A stretch of DNA of 64,000 nucleotides from Passalora sequoiae (GCA_013248845.1 WSQC01000023.1:434001-498000), one strand, 5' to 3'; counted from the stretch's first letter, positions 1-11,552 are shown. Program-made: numbers and translations. The notes: generated from the letters alone by a model not told the origin.

Positions 1-1
1 T

Positions 2-994
2 ACTGCCAGCAGTCCAGCCGCCACGGAGGGAGGTAGTGACAGTCTAAACTCCAGGCTGTCTCGCTTCATTGCCGAGGACGGCGATGAGCTGGATGAAGAG
101 CTTATGCAGCATCTCGAGAACGACTCCTGGGACAATCTCAAATATATGAAAGGTGCCTTGATTGGCCAGGGTTCGTTCGGCACGGTCTTCTTGGCCCTTC
201 ATGCAGTCACAGCAGAACTCATGGCTGTCAAGCAAGTCGAATTGCCATCGAATAGTGGCAGCGCCATGGATGCGAAGAAGAACAACATGATCGAAGCACT
301 GAAGCATGAGATCAGTCTATTGAAGGATCTCAAACATGAGAACATTGTCTCATACCTTGGGTCCAACAGCGACGATAGTCACCTGAACATTTTCTTGGAA
401 TATGTCGCTGGTGGATCCGTGGCGACTATGCTAGTCAACTACGGTTCGCTACCGGAGGGTCTCATTGCCAACTTCGTGCGCCAGATTTTGCAAGGCTTAC
501 ACTATCTGCATTCGAAAGACATCATACACCGAGACATCAAAGGTGCCAATATCCTGGTGGATAACAAAGGCACTGTCAAGATATCGGATTTCGGCATCAG
601 TAAAAGAGTTGAAGCATCAACGCTACTCAGCACACCGAACCATCCGCTGAAGCGTGGTGGACCTCGTGTGTCGCTCCAAGGTTCAGTGTTCTGGATGGCA
701 CCTGAAGTTGTGCGCCAGACTGCGTACACGAAGAAAGCTGACATCTGGAGTCTGGGTTGTCTCATCGTGGAGATGTTCACTGGCAGCCACCCACATCCCA
801 ATTGCACACAATTGCAAGCTATCTTCAAGATTGGTGGCAGCGGAAGCAATGCCGATAATGCTCGACCTGATATGCCTGAGATGGCTAGCGAGGATGCAAA
901 GGACTTCCTGCGTCGCACTTTCGAGATCGAACATGAAAAGCGTCCAAGTGCAGAGGAACTTATTGGCAGCAAGTTTGCGAACACAAAAGCATAG
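2..994 (+). CDS. STE11: Ste11-like MAP kinase kinase kinase, C-terminal kinase domain (5' truncated)
   Basis: The reading frame is open from the left edge of the window, so this is the last 330 residues of a longer protein. It is a complete Ser/Thr kinase domain: glycine loop GQGSFG, the VAIK-type lysine in AVKQVE, catalytic loop HRDIKGAN, DFG, and APE in FWMAPEVV. The linker just before the domain (DELDEELMQHLENDSW) and the stretch LQGSVFWMAPEVV are typical of Ste11, the MAPKKK that feeds the pheromone/filamentation (Fus3/Kss1-type) and Hog1 modules through Ste7 and Pbs2. The N-terminal SAM and Ras-association-like regions expected of Ste11 would lie outside the window. Stop TAG follows KFANTKA. 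Family assignment rests on motif recognition; Bck1/Ssk2-type MAPKKKs are less likely because of the linker sequence. Confidence 0.9.
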   Translation, partial: TASSPAATEGGSDSLNSRLSRFIAEDGDELDEELMQHLENDSWDNLKYMKGALIGQGSFGTVFLALHAVTAELMAVKQVELPSNSGSAMDAKKNNMIEALKHEISLLKDLKHENIVSYLGSNSDDSHLNIFLEYVAGGSVATMLVNYGSLPEGLIANFVRQILQGLHYLHSKDIIHRDIKGANILVDNKGTVKISDFGISKRVEASTLLSTPNHPLKRGGPRVSLQGSVFWMAPEVVRQTAYTKKADIWSLGCLIVEMFTGSHPHPNCTQLQAIFKIGGSGSNADNARPDMPEMASEDAKDFLRRTFEIEHEKRPSAEELIGSKFANTKA

Positions 995-3900
995 AGCCCA
1001 CAGTTGTGTACACGTGGCATCGTCTTACTTGGACATGAATAACGAATGGGTCTGCCATTGGACAGCAGACGATCGACATATCTGCATAGTTGATGCATTT
1101 TAGCGGGCATTGATAGGCATGTGGATGAGAGGAAGAGGAGGAGAATGATGGACTGAAATGGATCACGACGACGCCTCAGGTGAAACACTGGGTAATGGTA
1201 ATGAAGAATCCACGGTGTAAGAATACAGCGTCAGGGCAAGGCAGAGGTGTGAAAGCAAGGGTTTCTTCAAGCAGAACTACAGCCCTAGCCAACGGTCCGC
1301 CAACCTGACTTCTGCCCTCCACAGTCCCTGTCCTTCACCGGATCATCTACGGAGACTTATTGGAAGTCAGAAGGAGCGGTTCAAAGCCAGAAGTAGCATG
1401 TCACAGCCCCGGCATCGGCTGCCTTCAATGGCATAGCGTGCTTACGCAATTTCGCTTTTGATCATGGGCTTTCACAATTCCGCTGTCTCCTGAGATTATT
1501 ATCATAAACATGGCGCTCACGCCCATTTTTACATATTTATCACAATACTTATGTCCCAGTGAAGCTACCCAACGCTGGCTTTCTGGCCTGGCTTGCCACC
1601 GTAAGCGCCGTCACTGTCGAAGAAGGGCCTCTGACACCATTCTCTGCTCTAGTAGAGCCTGCACGATATACGCAGTAACAGGATGCGCAGCGTCATGCAA
1701 TGATACAATCGTATGTCTTGCGCTCATGGGTTTCGAGCAGTACAATGTCCTTCCTACAGACTATAGCCGTCCAAGTACAATTAGACTAGCTGACCTCGGT
1801 CTATGTTGTAAGCCTCATGCGCATGCGGCAGTACAGTAGTCTGCGATGATGGCAGAAACAACGCTTGCGGAATTGTCATAGAGCATCGATGGATGTCACT
1901 GTGTCGACGATAACATGCAGAACACTACATCACCTCATTCCGCCTCGCGAGCGAAGTGGTTGGGGCCCCATTTCACTTCAGAGTGTTACATGTATGCAAC
2001 GTGTAATGGCGTAGTATGTCCTCCGTACATGGGATCCAGAGATACACGCTGACTCTTAACGCTTTAGGCCAACGAGTGCGGTTGCAGCGCGACTCTAGTA
2101 TGGCGCACAGGAGGAGCCATAAACAAATGAAGACATTGCGTAAAATGCATCAAAGACAAATTGCTCGCACGATGCCAACGATGGATTGTAAGATCCCGGT
2201 CAAACGGGACCTCCTTCTCGAAAGGGAAGTGGTCAGTAAGGGTGGATGTTATCAGAATGAGCCAGCTTGATTGCATCAAGAAAGCCACAAGGCCTGCAGC
2301 TAACCCTACAACCCCCTTCCGTACAAAGGTGGACGGCTCATCTACATGGCGTGCACACTATCTGGCATCTTTTCGGCTTTTACGTGTCGTATGTCTCGCG
2401 CTTACTCTGCTAACGGCGCCAGTGAGTTGCCAAATACGCATCGGGAGGCTGTGTGATGGATCCGGCATTGAATGCTACAGTGCCAGCATCACCGGCACAT
2501 TGCATGGGGTCATGGTCTTTAGACTTCTTTGCTGGTTGGACAAGCAACCTCACGTGGAAATGTCTGGCTACCATGATGTCGGTGCCCGTAACGCGCGCAT
2601 ACTGGGTACAACCTTGCGAGCTGCGGCTTAATGACGATTCTTACAATAATCCGCGCATTCGCCACTTCAGCGAGTAAGTCACCAGGACCCCACCACGGTG
2701 CGCTGGCAGGATCGTGGTCATGGTTGAAGTTGGCCTTCTGGAAGCTGTCCGTTGTGGAATTGCGGTCGAGATCGATTGGTTGTGCTATTTCTGCTACCAG
2801 GCGCCAAGCAGATCAAACAGGGTTCATAGTTGCCTCCATGAGAATGAAGTCATCTATCGGCCCTATTACACTGGGCGTAGAATTTGCGCGGCTAACGAAG
2901 ATGATGTACCGTAGTATTTCCGCTTGCGCAACATGAGTTGGCGATGTGGAGAAAGGTGGTATAACCATCTCACCACGAAGCAATAGCATCTGCAGCGATA
3001 CCGCAGAGCACGTGCTACTAGGTAACCACGCCTCCTTGCTGATCGACACACAATCACAGATCAAGCTTAGGTCATAGTCTTGGAGGTCGCCTCTCTACAA
3101 GTCTCATCCCATCTATCGGGCTCCCTCATATTCGACTCCTCACATGGCCACTCGATACAACAGAGGCATGCGTCTCCCACTTCAACAGCATTAAAGTGCA
3201 GTCTACGAAATGCCCTTCAATGCACGGAAGGCACCCAAAACAGGCACCCAAATCCTTAGAGCCGCGCTATCATAAGCCTCAATGCTGCAGATGGCTCGCC
3301 CCTGGTCGATTTCGAAACTCCCTGCAAATCCATTGACGGGCTTCTAACGATCGCAATTCTCACTTTCACTTGACAATACCTATCGCGCCCGTGCCCTGCG
3401 GCCGCTGCAACCGATGGTATACCTTCCGGGATCACAGTATCAAGGCGACTAAACCATTTCAAGCTGGACCGGGAGGCTTCGCATGGAGTGTATTGCACGC
3501 GGGTTGTGGTAATCTATGATGCGGTTGGAAATAGCACATGTGAGTAGTGAGCCGAAAGTTAGGGGCCTGGAGGCACTAAGGTTGGTAAAATCTAGCATTA
3601 TGCCGACGAGACCCGCGACGCATTTTTGCGGCACTGTTGATGCGATCGCTGAGGAAGCGGCGGATCTGATCAAAGGGACTCGGGAATGTTGTTAGGGAAC
3701 CAATGGGAGGGGCGGTAGTGGCGGCATGGCGGTGTGAAGATTCTCGGAGACATATCGCGACTACGGTCGGATGTTACTGCTATATGTGACGTGAGTGGAC
3801 CCATTGGACGGCTTGATATGGGTGCTTCTAGACCGGTGGTATTGATGCCAGTACGCAAAGCCGAGAGGATATATGAAAGAAATAGACGGCGAAGCTTCGA

Positions 3901-4494
3901 ATTTAGCAGCATGCGCTGCGTAAGAAGTCAGCACTACGATCTTAGTCTCGGAAGCGGCCTTGCTCGATCGTCTCGGGCTTAAGATATCCGGTCTTGGCCA
4001 ACGGAAATTCATGCGAGACTATCTAGGTATATTGATATGAAAACTCCAATTCCGAAGCAATGAAGCAGGACGATATATGGAGCCACGAACTTTTGTATCG
4101 TCGGCGGTCCACAACGCATCCTCGCAGGGTCCGGGGTGAGGACTAGCCGGCATGGAGCCTCCGACGAAGGGCTTATGTACTCCACAGAAATCAAGGACGG
4201 CGCATACGCATACGGATGCTGCGAGGTGGCAGCACGTGCGATGAGAGCGAAGCCGTAATTATAATCTGGAAGTCGTGGCCAATACTGTCGGAATGCCAGC
4301 GCTCCGGTCTTGGAAAGACGAGCCCGATAAACTGCCATGAGACAGACAAGGAGGTTGGTGGAGAGTGAGTGACTGCTCCAGTGTCACCATATAGGGGATG
4401 AGGTAGGTATACATATAATGCGTCGCATGGACCGACGACAGAGCAGACTGATCATATCGCTCAACCGTGGCCGCTAAATCAACCAGCCGACATC
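995..4494. other. Long gene-poor spacer (about 3.5 kb)
   Basis: No ORF here is convincing. The longest + strand frames (around 1510-1839 and an ATG ORF at about 2256-2631 that contains one hydrophobic stretch, FRLLRVVCLALTLLTAP) have no family I recognise and no supporting splice signals. I see no tRNA, transposase or reverse-transcriptase motif. The spacer could hold a decayed element or long regulatory DNA for the secreted-protein gene that follows. Confidence 0.4.
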
Positions 4495-4876
4495 ATGAAG
4501 TTGTCCGTAGCTACACTCTTGCTCTCGTCAGTATCGCTCGCGACAGCGTGGTGGGTAAGATAGCTCATGTCCAGTTCGACAACTGCTGTTGCGTGTATAC
4601 TGATATCGAATCTCAGAATTGCGTTCCTCGTGCACAAGGTTCTAAAAACCAATTTGGCGATTGCATTAATTCGGAAGATGGAACGGTTGCTGGATGCTTA
4701 TTCCAAGGCATCAGCAACTCTGGAGATGTGAGTGACCACAATAAGATCGTGTCGAAAGCTTTCACGTTCGAGGACCATGACTCTGACGCAAATGCTCTTA
4801 GTGCAAGACAAAGGGCAATGGATGCACTCCTCATCAGGATGGGGCAGGTAATTGGGTAGCTTACTGTTCTTCTTGA
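4495..4876 (+). CDS. Small secreted cysteine-rich protein, 81 aa, three exons (candidate effector-like)
   Basis: Spliced model: exons 4495-4554, 4617-4727 and 4802-4876. Intron 1 (62 nt) starts GTAAGA, has branch site TACTGAT and ends CTCAG. Intron 2 (74 nt) starts GTGAGT, has branch CTGAC and ends TTAG. Both introns keep phase 0. Exon 1 is a textbook signal peptide (MKLSVATLLLSSVSLATA). The mature part is about 63 residues with six cysteines (NC, DC, GC, CKTK, GC, YC) and no other domain I recognise. A TATA-like ACATATAAT lies about 80 bp upstream. Six cysteines after a signal peptide is the usual layout of apoplastic small secreted proteins in plant-associated fungi; that role is inference. 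Unspliced reading in the same region uses a GTG start and a run of three cysteines and is much less plausible. Confidence 0.72.
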
Positions 4877-5121
4877 GTGTTGGTCGTGGAATATTCCATG
4901 CAGCAATTGGCATCTGGCGAACGAAATCTCGGTTTCTAGGGTTCTTGAGATCCGATGTATGGTTTGCTTCCATAATGCTCGTCAAGGAGAGTGCTAGTCT
5001 GTTAATAGGGATGTAGCGCTGGTCAGCGCTATCATATCAAAGTACAAGCAGCAAAATCCTCACGTTCTACAATCTCAACCTATATGACCACGATCTGAAG
5101 AAAATCGAAGCTGAGCTTTAG

Positions 5122-5359
5122 CACAACGGCACTGCTGTTGCGAAATGCTTCAAGCATCTTTGCGCAGCATCCGATCTGTCGAACTCCTGCCAGGAAGTTA
5201 CCAAATCAGTCTGTGCATGCCAGCAGAATTTAATTTTCTGAGGAGACAATCGTCCCAAAAGCAGGCATCGGTGACGAAGGCTTTGCATTCTACGTCGTGC
5301 CCAAATGCCCAAAGGAAGAAGGGACGGAGTTTCGCCACCACAACGACGCTATACTTTAA
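5122..5359 (+). CDS. Two cysteine-rich exons of an incomplete small gene
   Basis: An open segment starts right after an acceptor-like GCTTTAG (5115-5121). It reads HNGTAVAKCFKHLCAASDL and onward to 5212. A 52-nt intron (GTGCAT donor, CTGAG branch, AAAAGCAG acceptor, 5213-5264) then joins it in phase to a segment ending KCPKEEGTEFRHHNDAIL and TAA. The joined segment carries five cysteines in about 65 residues. I could not find a start codon or signal-peptide exon upstream. It may be the 3' part of a neighbour or a paralogue of the secreted-protein gene at 4495, or a decayed gene. A long (about 270 nt) intron linking it to that gene is conceivable but unsupported. Confidence 0.3.
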
Positions 5360-5609
5360 CCACGTGACGGCCACTAACCAACATTAGAGCTCTCTCGTTC
5401 CCGGAGATTCCGAATCATATGGATGTCATCAGCAGACACTGCACAGCCGAGGATGGCGCTTCCAATAACAAGCGCTGGGTTGCGATTCGTCCGGGCACGG
5501 CAAAAGACATATCGAGGCATAGCAAGACAGTCCAGAAGCCACGTGAAAGAAGGTGTCGCTTGACACAAACAATACTCCTATTCAAGCCATCTTCCTGACT
5601 CCTGGCTGG

Positions 5610-5741
5610 TGATACCCCGATACGCTGTTGGAGATGTTCGAATTGATCCTTTGGCAAAGCCTTCGTCAACAAGTCTGCCTGGTTGTCCCTGCTTGGCATC
5701 AATTGTAAGTCCAGGTGACCAGCTTCCACGCATGGCCACAA
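5610..5741 (-). mobile_element. Ty1/copia retrotransposon relic (end of RNase H)
   Basis: On the minus strand the frame reads EAGHLDLQLMPSRDNQADLL followed by TKALPKDQFEHLQQRIGV. This matches the C-terminal signature of Ty1/copia Pol RNase H, where the pattern is (D/E)xxAD(I/L)(L/F)TKALPxxxFxxLxxxxG. Only about 43 residues survive: the RNase H catalytic part, reverse transcriptase and integrase are absent, and I see no LTR pair around it. It is a truncated, dead fragment. Confidence 0.7.
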
Positions 5742-6567
5742 GCGTTAGGTCTAAGCCGATACCAGTACTGACTGACCACTAGAGGTGCACGAGGGGCGGG
5801 CGAATCATTGCTTCCCTTATGTCAGCGCTAATCAGCTGGATGTGATGATGAGCAAAGCTATGGTCGTGATGCCGGAATCAGGGAATGAGAGGGAAAAGGA
5901 GCAAGGAAATGTACTGCCTCCTCCTGCGTCTCTTGAGGAATGTGCTGACAGTGGTGAGATATATTCATGATGGCATAGCATCGTGCCAAGAATGCATGTC
6001 GGTAGGTCACTGATCCAATGTGCATGGCGTTCAGGTCCTCGCAACGCCTTGATGAGGCGATTTCTACCAGAACATCCGCCTTCCATCATTTCTCTCTTCA
6101 TCGGCTTTTCAGAATTACCCCGTACCTTGCTGGTGTCCGTCACGGAGCATGACATTGCTGCCTTTGCGCTGACGTATCGTACCACCGGACCTGAACGAAA
6201 TGCTCGTGTATCTTGTCAAGGGTTTAGTCGCCACCAAGCTATACACAATGCGACGTCAGCAGAAATCGCGCTGATCGACTGCACTTACCACGATGATATG
6301 TTCTTGCTATCTAAGGGTCGACATCACGGACACGTCCGGCGATGCGCTCCAACCAAAAGCGTAGAGGTTGTCGTTCATTTTGGGCGCGTGACCCCAGCAC
6401 TTCCTGACCAGGACCACCCTGTTAGTGCTCACTGTACGCCATCTCCGCCGGATCCATAGCCATATAGTGGTAACCTCCACCTAGCATGTCAACATGTCAC
6501 CGTCAGCATCGCAGCTTCGACATCCTTCGAGGCAGACGATCGACCGACGGGCACCTCGGACAACAAA
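5742..6567. other. Spacer between the copia relic and the SDR gene
   Basis: Open frames on both strands (about 5983-6459 plus, 5832-6185 minus) lack ATG starts that make sense and show no recognisable domain. The 3' part presumably holds the promoter of the downstream dehydrogenase. Confidence 0.3.
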
Positions 6568-7691
6568 ATGCAGAACGCCGTGGACGTTACGGTCCGAATG
6601 GTCACGGACAGGCTTCATGCTCCCAAGCGTACGAATGCCGACTTCTCGGGCCGGAATGTCATTGTTACAGGAGCCAATACTGGCATTGGCTTCGAAGCGG
6701 CGTTGAAATTTGTGCAGCTCGGCGCAGAGAGAGTCATCCTGGGATGCAGGTCGATTGTGAAAGGTGATGAAGCTGTCAAGCGTATTGAAGAACGGACTGG
6801 CAAGGATGGAGTGGCGGAAGTCTGGCTGATGGATATGTTGGACTATGACAGCCTTTGGTGTGTATTTCTGCTCCGGAGCTCGAGGAGGAACGACAACTGA
6901 CGTTCAGCAGCGCTTTCGCACAGCGGGCAAAGGACGAGCTTGACCACCTGGACATCGCTGTTCTTAACGCAGGTTGCATAGCCGTGAACTATGAAGAGAG
7001 CAAATACGGATGGGACCGCATGCTCCAGATCAATACTCTTTCCACGGTACTGCTCAGCCTGTTGCTCCTGCCAAAGCTGGAAGCGAGCAGAACCGAGAAG
7101 TTCACGCCGGTTCTGGAATTGGTATCCTCCAAAGCCCATCGCTGGAACAGCGTCAGCGACTCAGCTCGGAAGGCAGAATCTCCACTCGCCTTCTACAATG
7201 CCGATACACGCCGTAACAGTTATACGCAGTACGGCCTGTCGAAGCTGTTCCTGATGTATGCCGTGACTGGCATGGTCAAGCAACTCAAGTCAACCCATGG
7301 TGACGAGCCGCCAGTCTATATCGTGACTGTCTGTCCGGGAGGCGCCAGATCCGAGATTACGAGAGATAACAGCAGTCAGTGGTACTATAAGATGCTCATG
7401 CCTATTGTGATGCCGATTGTACTAAAGACGGTGAGGTTAGCGGGCTCCCAAGGCGAAAGCGATGGCTGACATTGTCTGCAGGCGGAAGCTGGTGCTCGAA
7501 ACTACATTTCAGGCGTGACTCTTGGTCCCAAAGGCCATGGACAGTTTTGGGAGCAGGATCGAATTCAGAGCCCCGCACCATCACTGGTCGGCGCAGAGAA
7601 CGAGAAAGTCCAGGAGCAAGTCTGGAACGACATTTTGAGTAGCATCGAAAGAGACGTTCCAGGAATACGCGAGCTCGTGCAGAGTCTATGA
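6568..7691 (+). CDS. Short-chain dehydrogenase/reductase (SDR), 340 aa
   Basis: Exons 6568-6857, 6908-7430 and 7482-7691; introns of 50 nt (GTGTGT...CTGAC...TTCAG) and 51 nt (GTGAGG...GCTGAC...CTGCAG). The product is a classical NAD(P)H-binding Rossmann enzyme: TGANTGIG cofactor loop near residue 35, LNAG after beta-4, a serine in ELVSSKAHR, the YGLSK (YxxxK) catalytic pair and CPGG after beta-6. The C-terminal exon ends with NYISGVTLGPKGHGQFW, a tail seen in retinol-dehydrogenase-like fungal SDRs. Probably cytosolic, since no signal peptide is visible. The substrate cannot be told from sequence. There is no polyketide synthase or other biosynthetic gene next to it, so membership of a metabolite cluster is not supported here. 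Confidence 0.88.
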
Positions 7692-9195
7692 TCCTGGCGT
7701 TCTCCATCAATCTTCTCTGTCGACCGACACACTCGCGGCACGGGGTGATGATCTGAATCCGATCGTCGTCGGGAATGAGATCTGGCGTCCTCACAATAAA
7801 CCATTCAAATTTGAGCTCGGTCGCATCGGCGCAAGGAAAAGCATTTTTTAGCGATAGCTATGAGGAGAAGGAATGTCCCCATTTTCTGTTCGACTGTCCA
7901 CATCGGCTATAGCGAGCAGGCCAGTGCGAGTGAGTGAGGTGCCTCAGTGTGTCGTTGGTCACTCATAACTGGAATGCCTGCCAATTGGCTTCCGTCGCGT
8001 AGGTCATACGATGTTAGAACTAGTACTTCTTGAGGTGTACTGTTGACCCGTTCGCGCATAGGATAGAAAGGGGAAATACATATGCACTCATGGCACTTAC
8101 TTCTAACGGAGACATCTTCAAACAAGGCGCTTTAATTTCATGTACTCTTCACCGGGTGCTGTGTTCGCGACCTTCAGGGGTTGATTCGTTGGTCTCGTCT
8201 CCTGAGTGCGAGCGGCTTTCGGCTCCTGCTTGTATAGTTGCACAATATCGATGGGATTGTGGAGTCTCGTGTTCCTCATTTGTCAGGCGGGCAGTTTGCA
8301 TCTTGATTTTGTGCGTAGAACAAGTAGTGACTCGATTTTCTCTTTGAACTCCTCACCAACATCTCAAACATTGACCCACTTCTCCGATGATGAATGGCGA
8401 GTATGTCTCACGTGATCACGCGTCGCTTGAAACCACAAGCTCCCGGGCCACGCTCCCAGGAAGCATCCAATTTCAACATTCAGCAACGATCCAAAGGGAC
8501 GACGACCGAAGTACCTGCACAGAAACGAAACATTGATGCTGTGGAAGTGCCAGATGTAGGTCGGCTTGAAAGGAAGGTAATCATGGAACACCAAGACAGC
8601 GAGCTGCCCACGTCGAGGATCGGACTCTCCATATGCATTGCTAGCGGTGGCAGTCATGCAGCGGTCCGCTGTCCAGCTGATTGCGAATCGGTACCACCAA
8701 TACGCATATCGCGGAAGACAATAGAGCCAAGTATGGATCCAGTACACAACAGACAGCACGGCTGATCGGCCACATCATGCTCCATGGCACGCGCTTGAAA
8801 GGTAAATTCCCGCGTTCAATCAAGCCCAGTGGGTGGTCACCGTCCGTCACTTGAGCGAGACATGAACGGCCATCTAAAAGTGCGAACTACATGCACGTAG
8901 ACAATGCCGCTCACAGTGTAACGCCTACGCAACAGAGTACAACGCAGAAGCCGGGTGCTTATGACAGGTGTGAATGCTGTTGTGCGCACGGTGTCACTCT
9001 GCGGTATGGATGCTGAACATTCGAGAGAAGGACGACTTGGACATGCTTCTTCACACGCAGATATCTGCAGCCTGCGAAGCACGGAGCTCGAGCCCAGAGC
9101 TCATGCTTAGCTGGCCGATCTATCAAGATGGAGTGGTGCTGTCTTCTCCTAAGGGCTACAACCCACTCTTGTACAAATTTCGTGAGGCATAGACA
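7692..9195. other. Spacer with no confident gene
   Basis: An ATG ORF at 8394-8765 (123 aa, plus) and an overlapping minus frame exist, but neither has a motif, signal peptide or splice support. The last few hundred bases precede the membrane-protein gene and should contain its promoter. Confidence 0.3.
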
Positions 9196-11073
9196 ATGGC
9201 AGACGCCAGCATATTATACGAGCCAGTGTCTCCGCTGGCACCTTCTCTTCACGGCACTCGCAGATCTTATAGCGCTGACTTCGTGGATCTGGACATCATC
9301 GAGCCGCATCTTGAGTTGCAGAACTTCGATAAAACGGGTTGCTCGCCGCCATGTCATGCTTGTGCAGATGATGCACTGTCCGCGGAATTCTTTGCACCAG
9401 AAACCACGTGGAGGACAACAGCAGCACGATGGGGTCCGCTGCTAGGTCTGGCATCGCTACTGTTCATGTTCCTGAGTGTGCCGGCAGCGGCAACAGTACT
9501 TTCGGTGTCTGATGGTCAGCTTGTTTCTCGGTGGGAAATGAAGCCAAGTGTTTACCTAGCTGTCATCCCTGGCATTGGTAATAAGCTTCTTGCATTCGCG
9601 GCCTTTCAAGGTGCAATCATTACCTGGTGGTTGCGAGCACTCAATGGTACGACCATGAGGGACCTGCATCTGAGCTGGTCGGCTGGACCTGGTTTCAATC
9701 TTTGGTCCGCTCTCATGACTGCACGATGGACAGGTTTACTTGCGATCAGCACAGTGTGTGCAGCTGTGATAACTGCAGATGGTGTCTTTCTCCAGAGTGC
9801 AACGATCGTCGTGCAAGAGGCTGCCAACCAGCCCATACAGCTGACGGTCAAGCTCGCGCCAGACATACCCAGAGATTTTACAGGATCCGTGAACAATAAC
9901 ACCGGAACGATGATCTACACTACATTCTTGCAAGGCTTTCAGCCAGTGTTCAAAGACTATATCACTGGCGCTCCCCTTCCGTCCCCAGTGCAAGGCTGCT
10001 CTGGCATCTGTCGGACGACTCTCACGGCGGCGGCGCTGTCCCAGACGTCATGCGAGGAACGTGCTCCAGTTCGCATGAACCTGACGGACATCAACAACGG
10101 GTTGACTACACCTCCTCACGATTGTGATATCTCCTCTTGTCCTTTACTCGCCATATTTGAGGACGTGGACTTCCAAAGTCGAGAGGTCATTCGACTTTTC
10201 ATGGGATTGGGCAATTTTACGATTGACCACGAAGCCACTTACGGTTACTACACAGTCAAGGAATGCATATTTGTCTCTGCGGTTGCAGAGTATCATGTCG
10301 TAGTGCACAATAACTCCAGCGTCGAGATCGAGAACTTGGCCGACCCGAGGATCATCGCAATTGCGAACAATACAGCCTCATACGCAGAGCGTCGTCAAGA
10401 GACCAATCTCAACAGTACGCTTTCTGGGATCGCGAATTTAGCCTATATTGCAACGGGAACAAGTCTTAACATCACAAATGGGAACTTCGACGACGTCAAT
10501 ATGTTTGCTTCCACTCTCATCCACAATGTCGACGGCTATTTGAATGATGGTGATGCACCCGTCTGGATAGAACCCACTGATAAGATCCGGACGATCTTGA
10601 ACGAGATCGCGTTTCGAACCTCTGTGCAAGCTGCTATCTATCTTCCGTCTCAAGTTCTTCTGCCGGCCATCGACCATGGGCTCAATGTCAGCTATGAGGT
10701 TGCAGGGCTACGGGTGGATGAGCTGCCAACCTATCGTACGCGCTGGAAATACCTCGTCTTCGCTGCCATGCTTGACCTGTCATGCGTAATACTGGTTGCG
10801 TTATTGTACAAAAGCTACTGGAAACTTGGCCGCGCCATGAGCTTGAGTCCTCTGGAGATTGCGAAGGCTTTCGACGCACCTCTCCTGCAGAGCATGCCTT
10901 CGAACGTGAATGGTACGCAGCTGGCTGATGCTGCAGGCAATTTTCCTATCAGATACGGTGCTGTCAATGTCGAGCCAACGGATGATGTACACGAACAATC
11001 TGCCCGCCGTTTGATCTTCCATGACTCAGATCTGGTTTATCGACCTATGGATACGTTCACTTTCAGACCATGA
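9196..11073 (+). CDS. Fungal-specific multi-pass membrane protein, 625 aa
   Basis: Single-exon ORF starting at an ATG. A soluble N-terminus of about 80 residues is followed by hydrophobic helices around WGPLLGLASLLFMFLSV, LAVIPGIGNKLLAFAAFQGA and WTGLLAISTVCAAVI. Then comes a large, presumably extracellular or luminal domain (roughly residues 200-500) with many Asn-X-Ser/Thr sites, and a C-terminal helix around WKYLVFAAMLDLSCVILVALLY. The layout (three N-terminal helices, glycosylated ectodomain, one C-terminal helix, short tail) is common in ascomycete-only membrane proteins of unknown function. I do not recognise a named domain. It lies head-to-tail with the aspartic-protease-like gene downstream; both look surface exposed. 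Confidence 0.75.
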   Translation: MADASILYEPVSPLAPSLHGTRRSYSADFVDLDIIEPHLELQNFDKTGCSPPCHACADDALSAEFFAPETTWRTTAARWGPLLGLASLLFMFLSVPAAATVLSVSDGQLVSRWEMKPSVYLAVIPGIGNKLLAFAAFQGAIITWWLRALNGTTMRDLHLSWSAGPGFNLWSALMTARWTGLLAISTVCAAVITADGVFLQSATIVVQEAANQPIQLTVKLAPDIPRDFTGSVNNNTGTMIYTTFLQGFQPVFKDYITGAPLPSPVQGCSGICRTTLTAAALSQTSCEERAPVRMNLTDINNGLTTPPHDCDISSCPLLAIFEDVDFQSREVIRLFMGLGNFTIDHEATYGYYTVKECIFVSAVAEYHVVVHNNSSVEIENLADPRIIAIANNTASYAERRQETNLNSTLSGIANLAYIATGTSLNITNGNFDDVNMFASTLIHNVDGYLNDGDAPVWIEPTDKIRTILNEIAFRTSVQAAIYLPSQVLLPAIDHGLNVSYEVAGLRVDELPTYRTRWKYLVFAAMLDLSCVILVALLYKSYWKLGRAMSLSPLEIAKAFDAPLLQSMPSNVNGTQLADAAGNFPIRYGAVNVEPTDDVHEQSARRLIFHDSDLVYRPMDTFTFRP

Positions 11074-11552
11074 AGGCGAAGGCGACTGTATAATATTCCC
11101 GGCGCGAGCCATCCTCGGCCAACTCCACTGTCTTAGCGAGCTTACGCGCAGCTGTTGTGTGACCAAATCAAGCAGGGATAGAACGCCACCAAAGCTGGAC
11201 CACTTACTTCGACCATTCAGGCTTGACCTCGAGCTACGGATACGCATGCGGAAGGTGGCTACCTCTCACATGTTGCTCAATCTGTTGAAGATATCCCGAC
11301 ATCATCAAGGATGCTCGGCACATGGAGAGCCTGGCCTTGACATGGCTTGCTGAGAGCCAATCAACGATGCATTGCAGCAAGCGATTATAACTCCAGCTCG
11401 CTCAGATCCTGGTGTGAACAGCTTAGCAATGCATCTCGTGTGGCAGCTGAGTGACCCCTGTCTCCCGCTCTGTGCCCTTGAACCACACCGACCCCTTTCT
11501 CTGTAATCCAGCTGTGACCTTAAGAAATTACAGTGGTGGTGAGACCTTTGTT
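11074..11552. other. Intergenic, probable promoter of the A1-like gene
   Basis: No supported coding sequence. An in-frame stretch upstream of the chosen ATG (11451-11552) has no ATG of its own but is protein-like (PVSRSVPLNHTDPFLCNP), so an upstream exon of the next gene could lie here. Confidence 0.3.

Noticed and set aside
502..1188. 228-codon minus-strand ORF opposite the kinase
   Set aside because: Antisense shadow of the kinase domain with no domain of its own.
2256..2631. ATG ORF with one hydrophobic segment in the first spacer
   Set aside because: No signal-peptide position, domain or splice support; kept only as a note in the spacer entry.
4467..4859. Unspliced 130-codon frame over the small secreted gene
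   Set aside because: It starts at GTG, has no signal peptide and reads through two introns with excellent splice signals.
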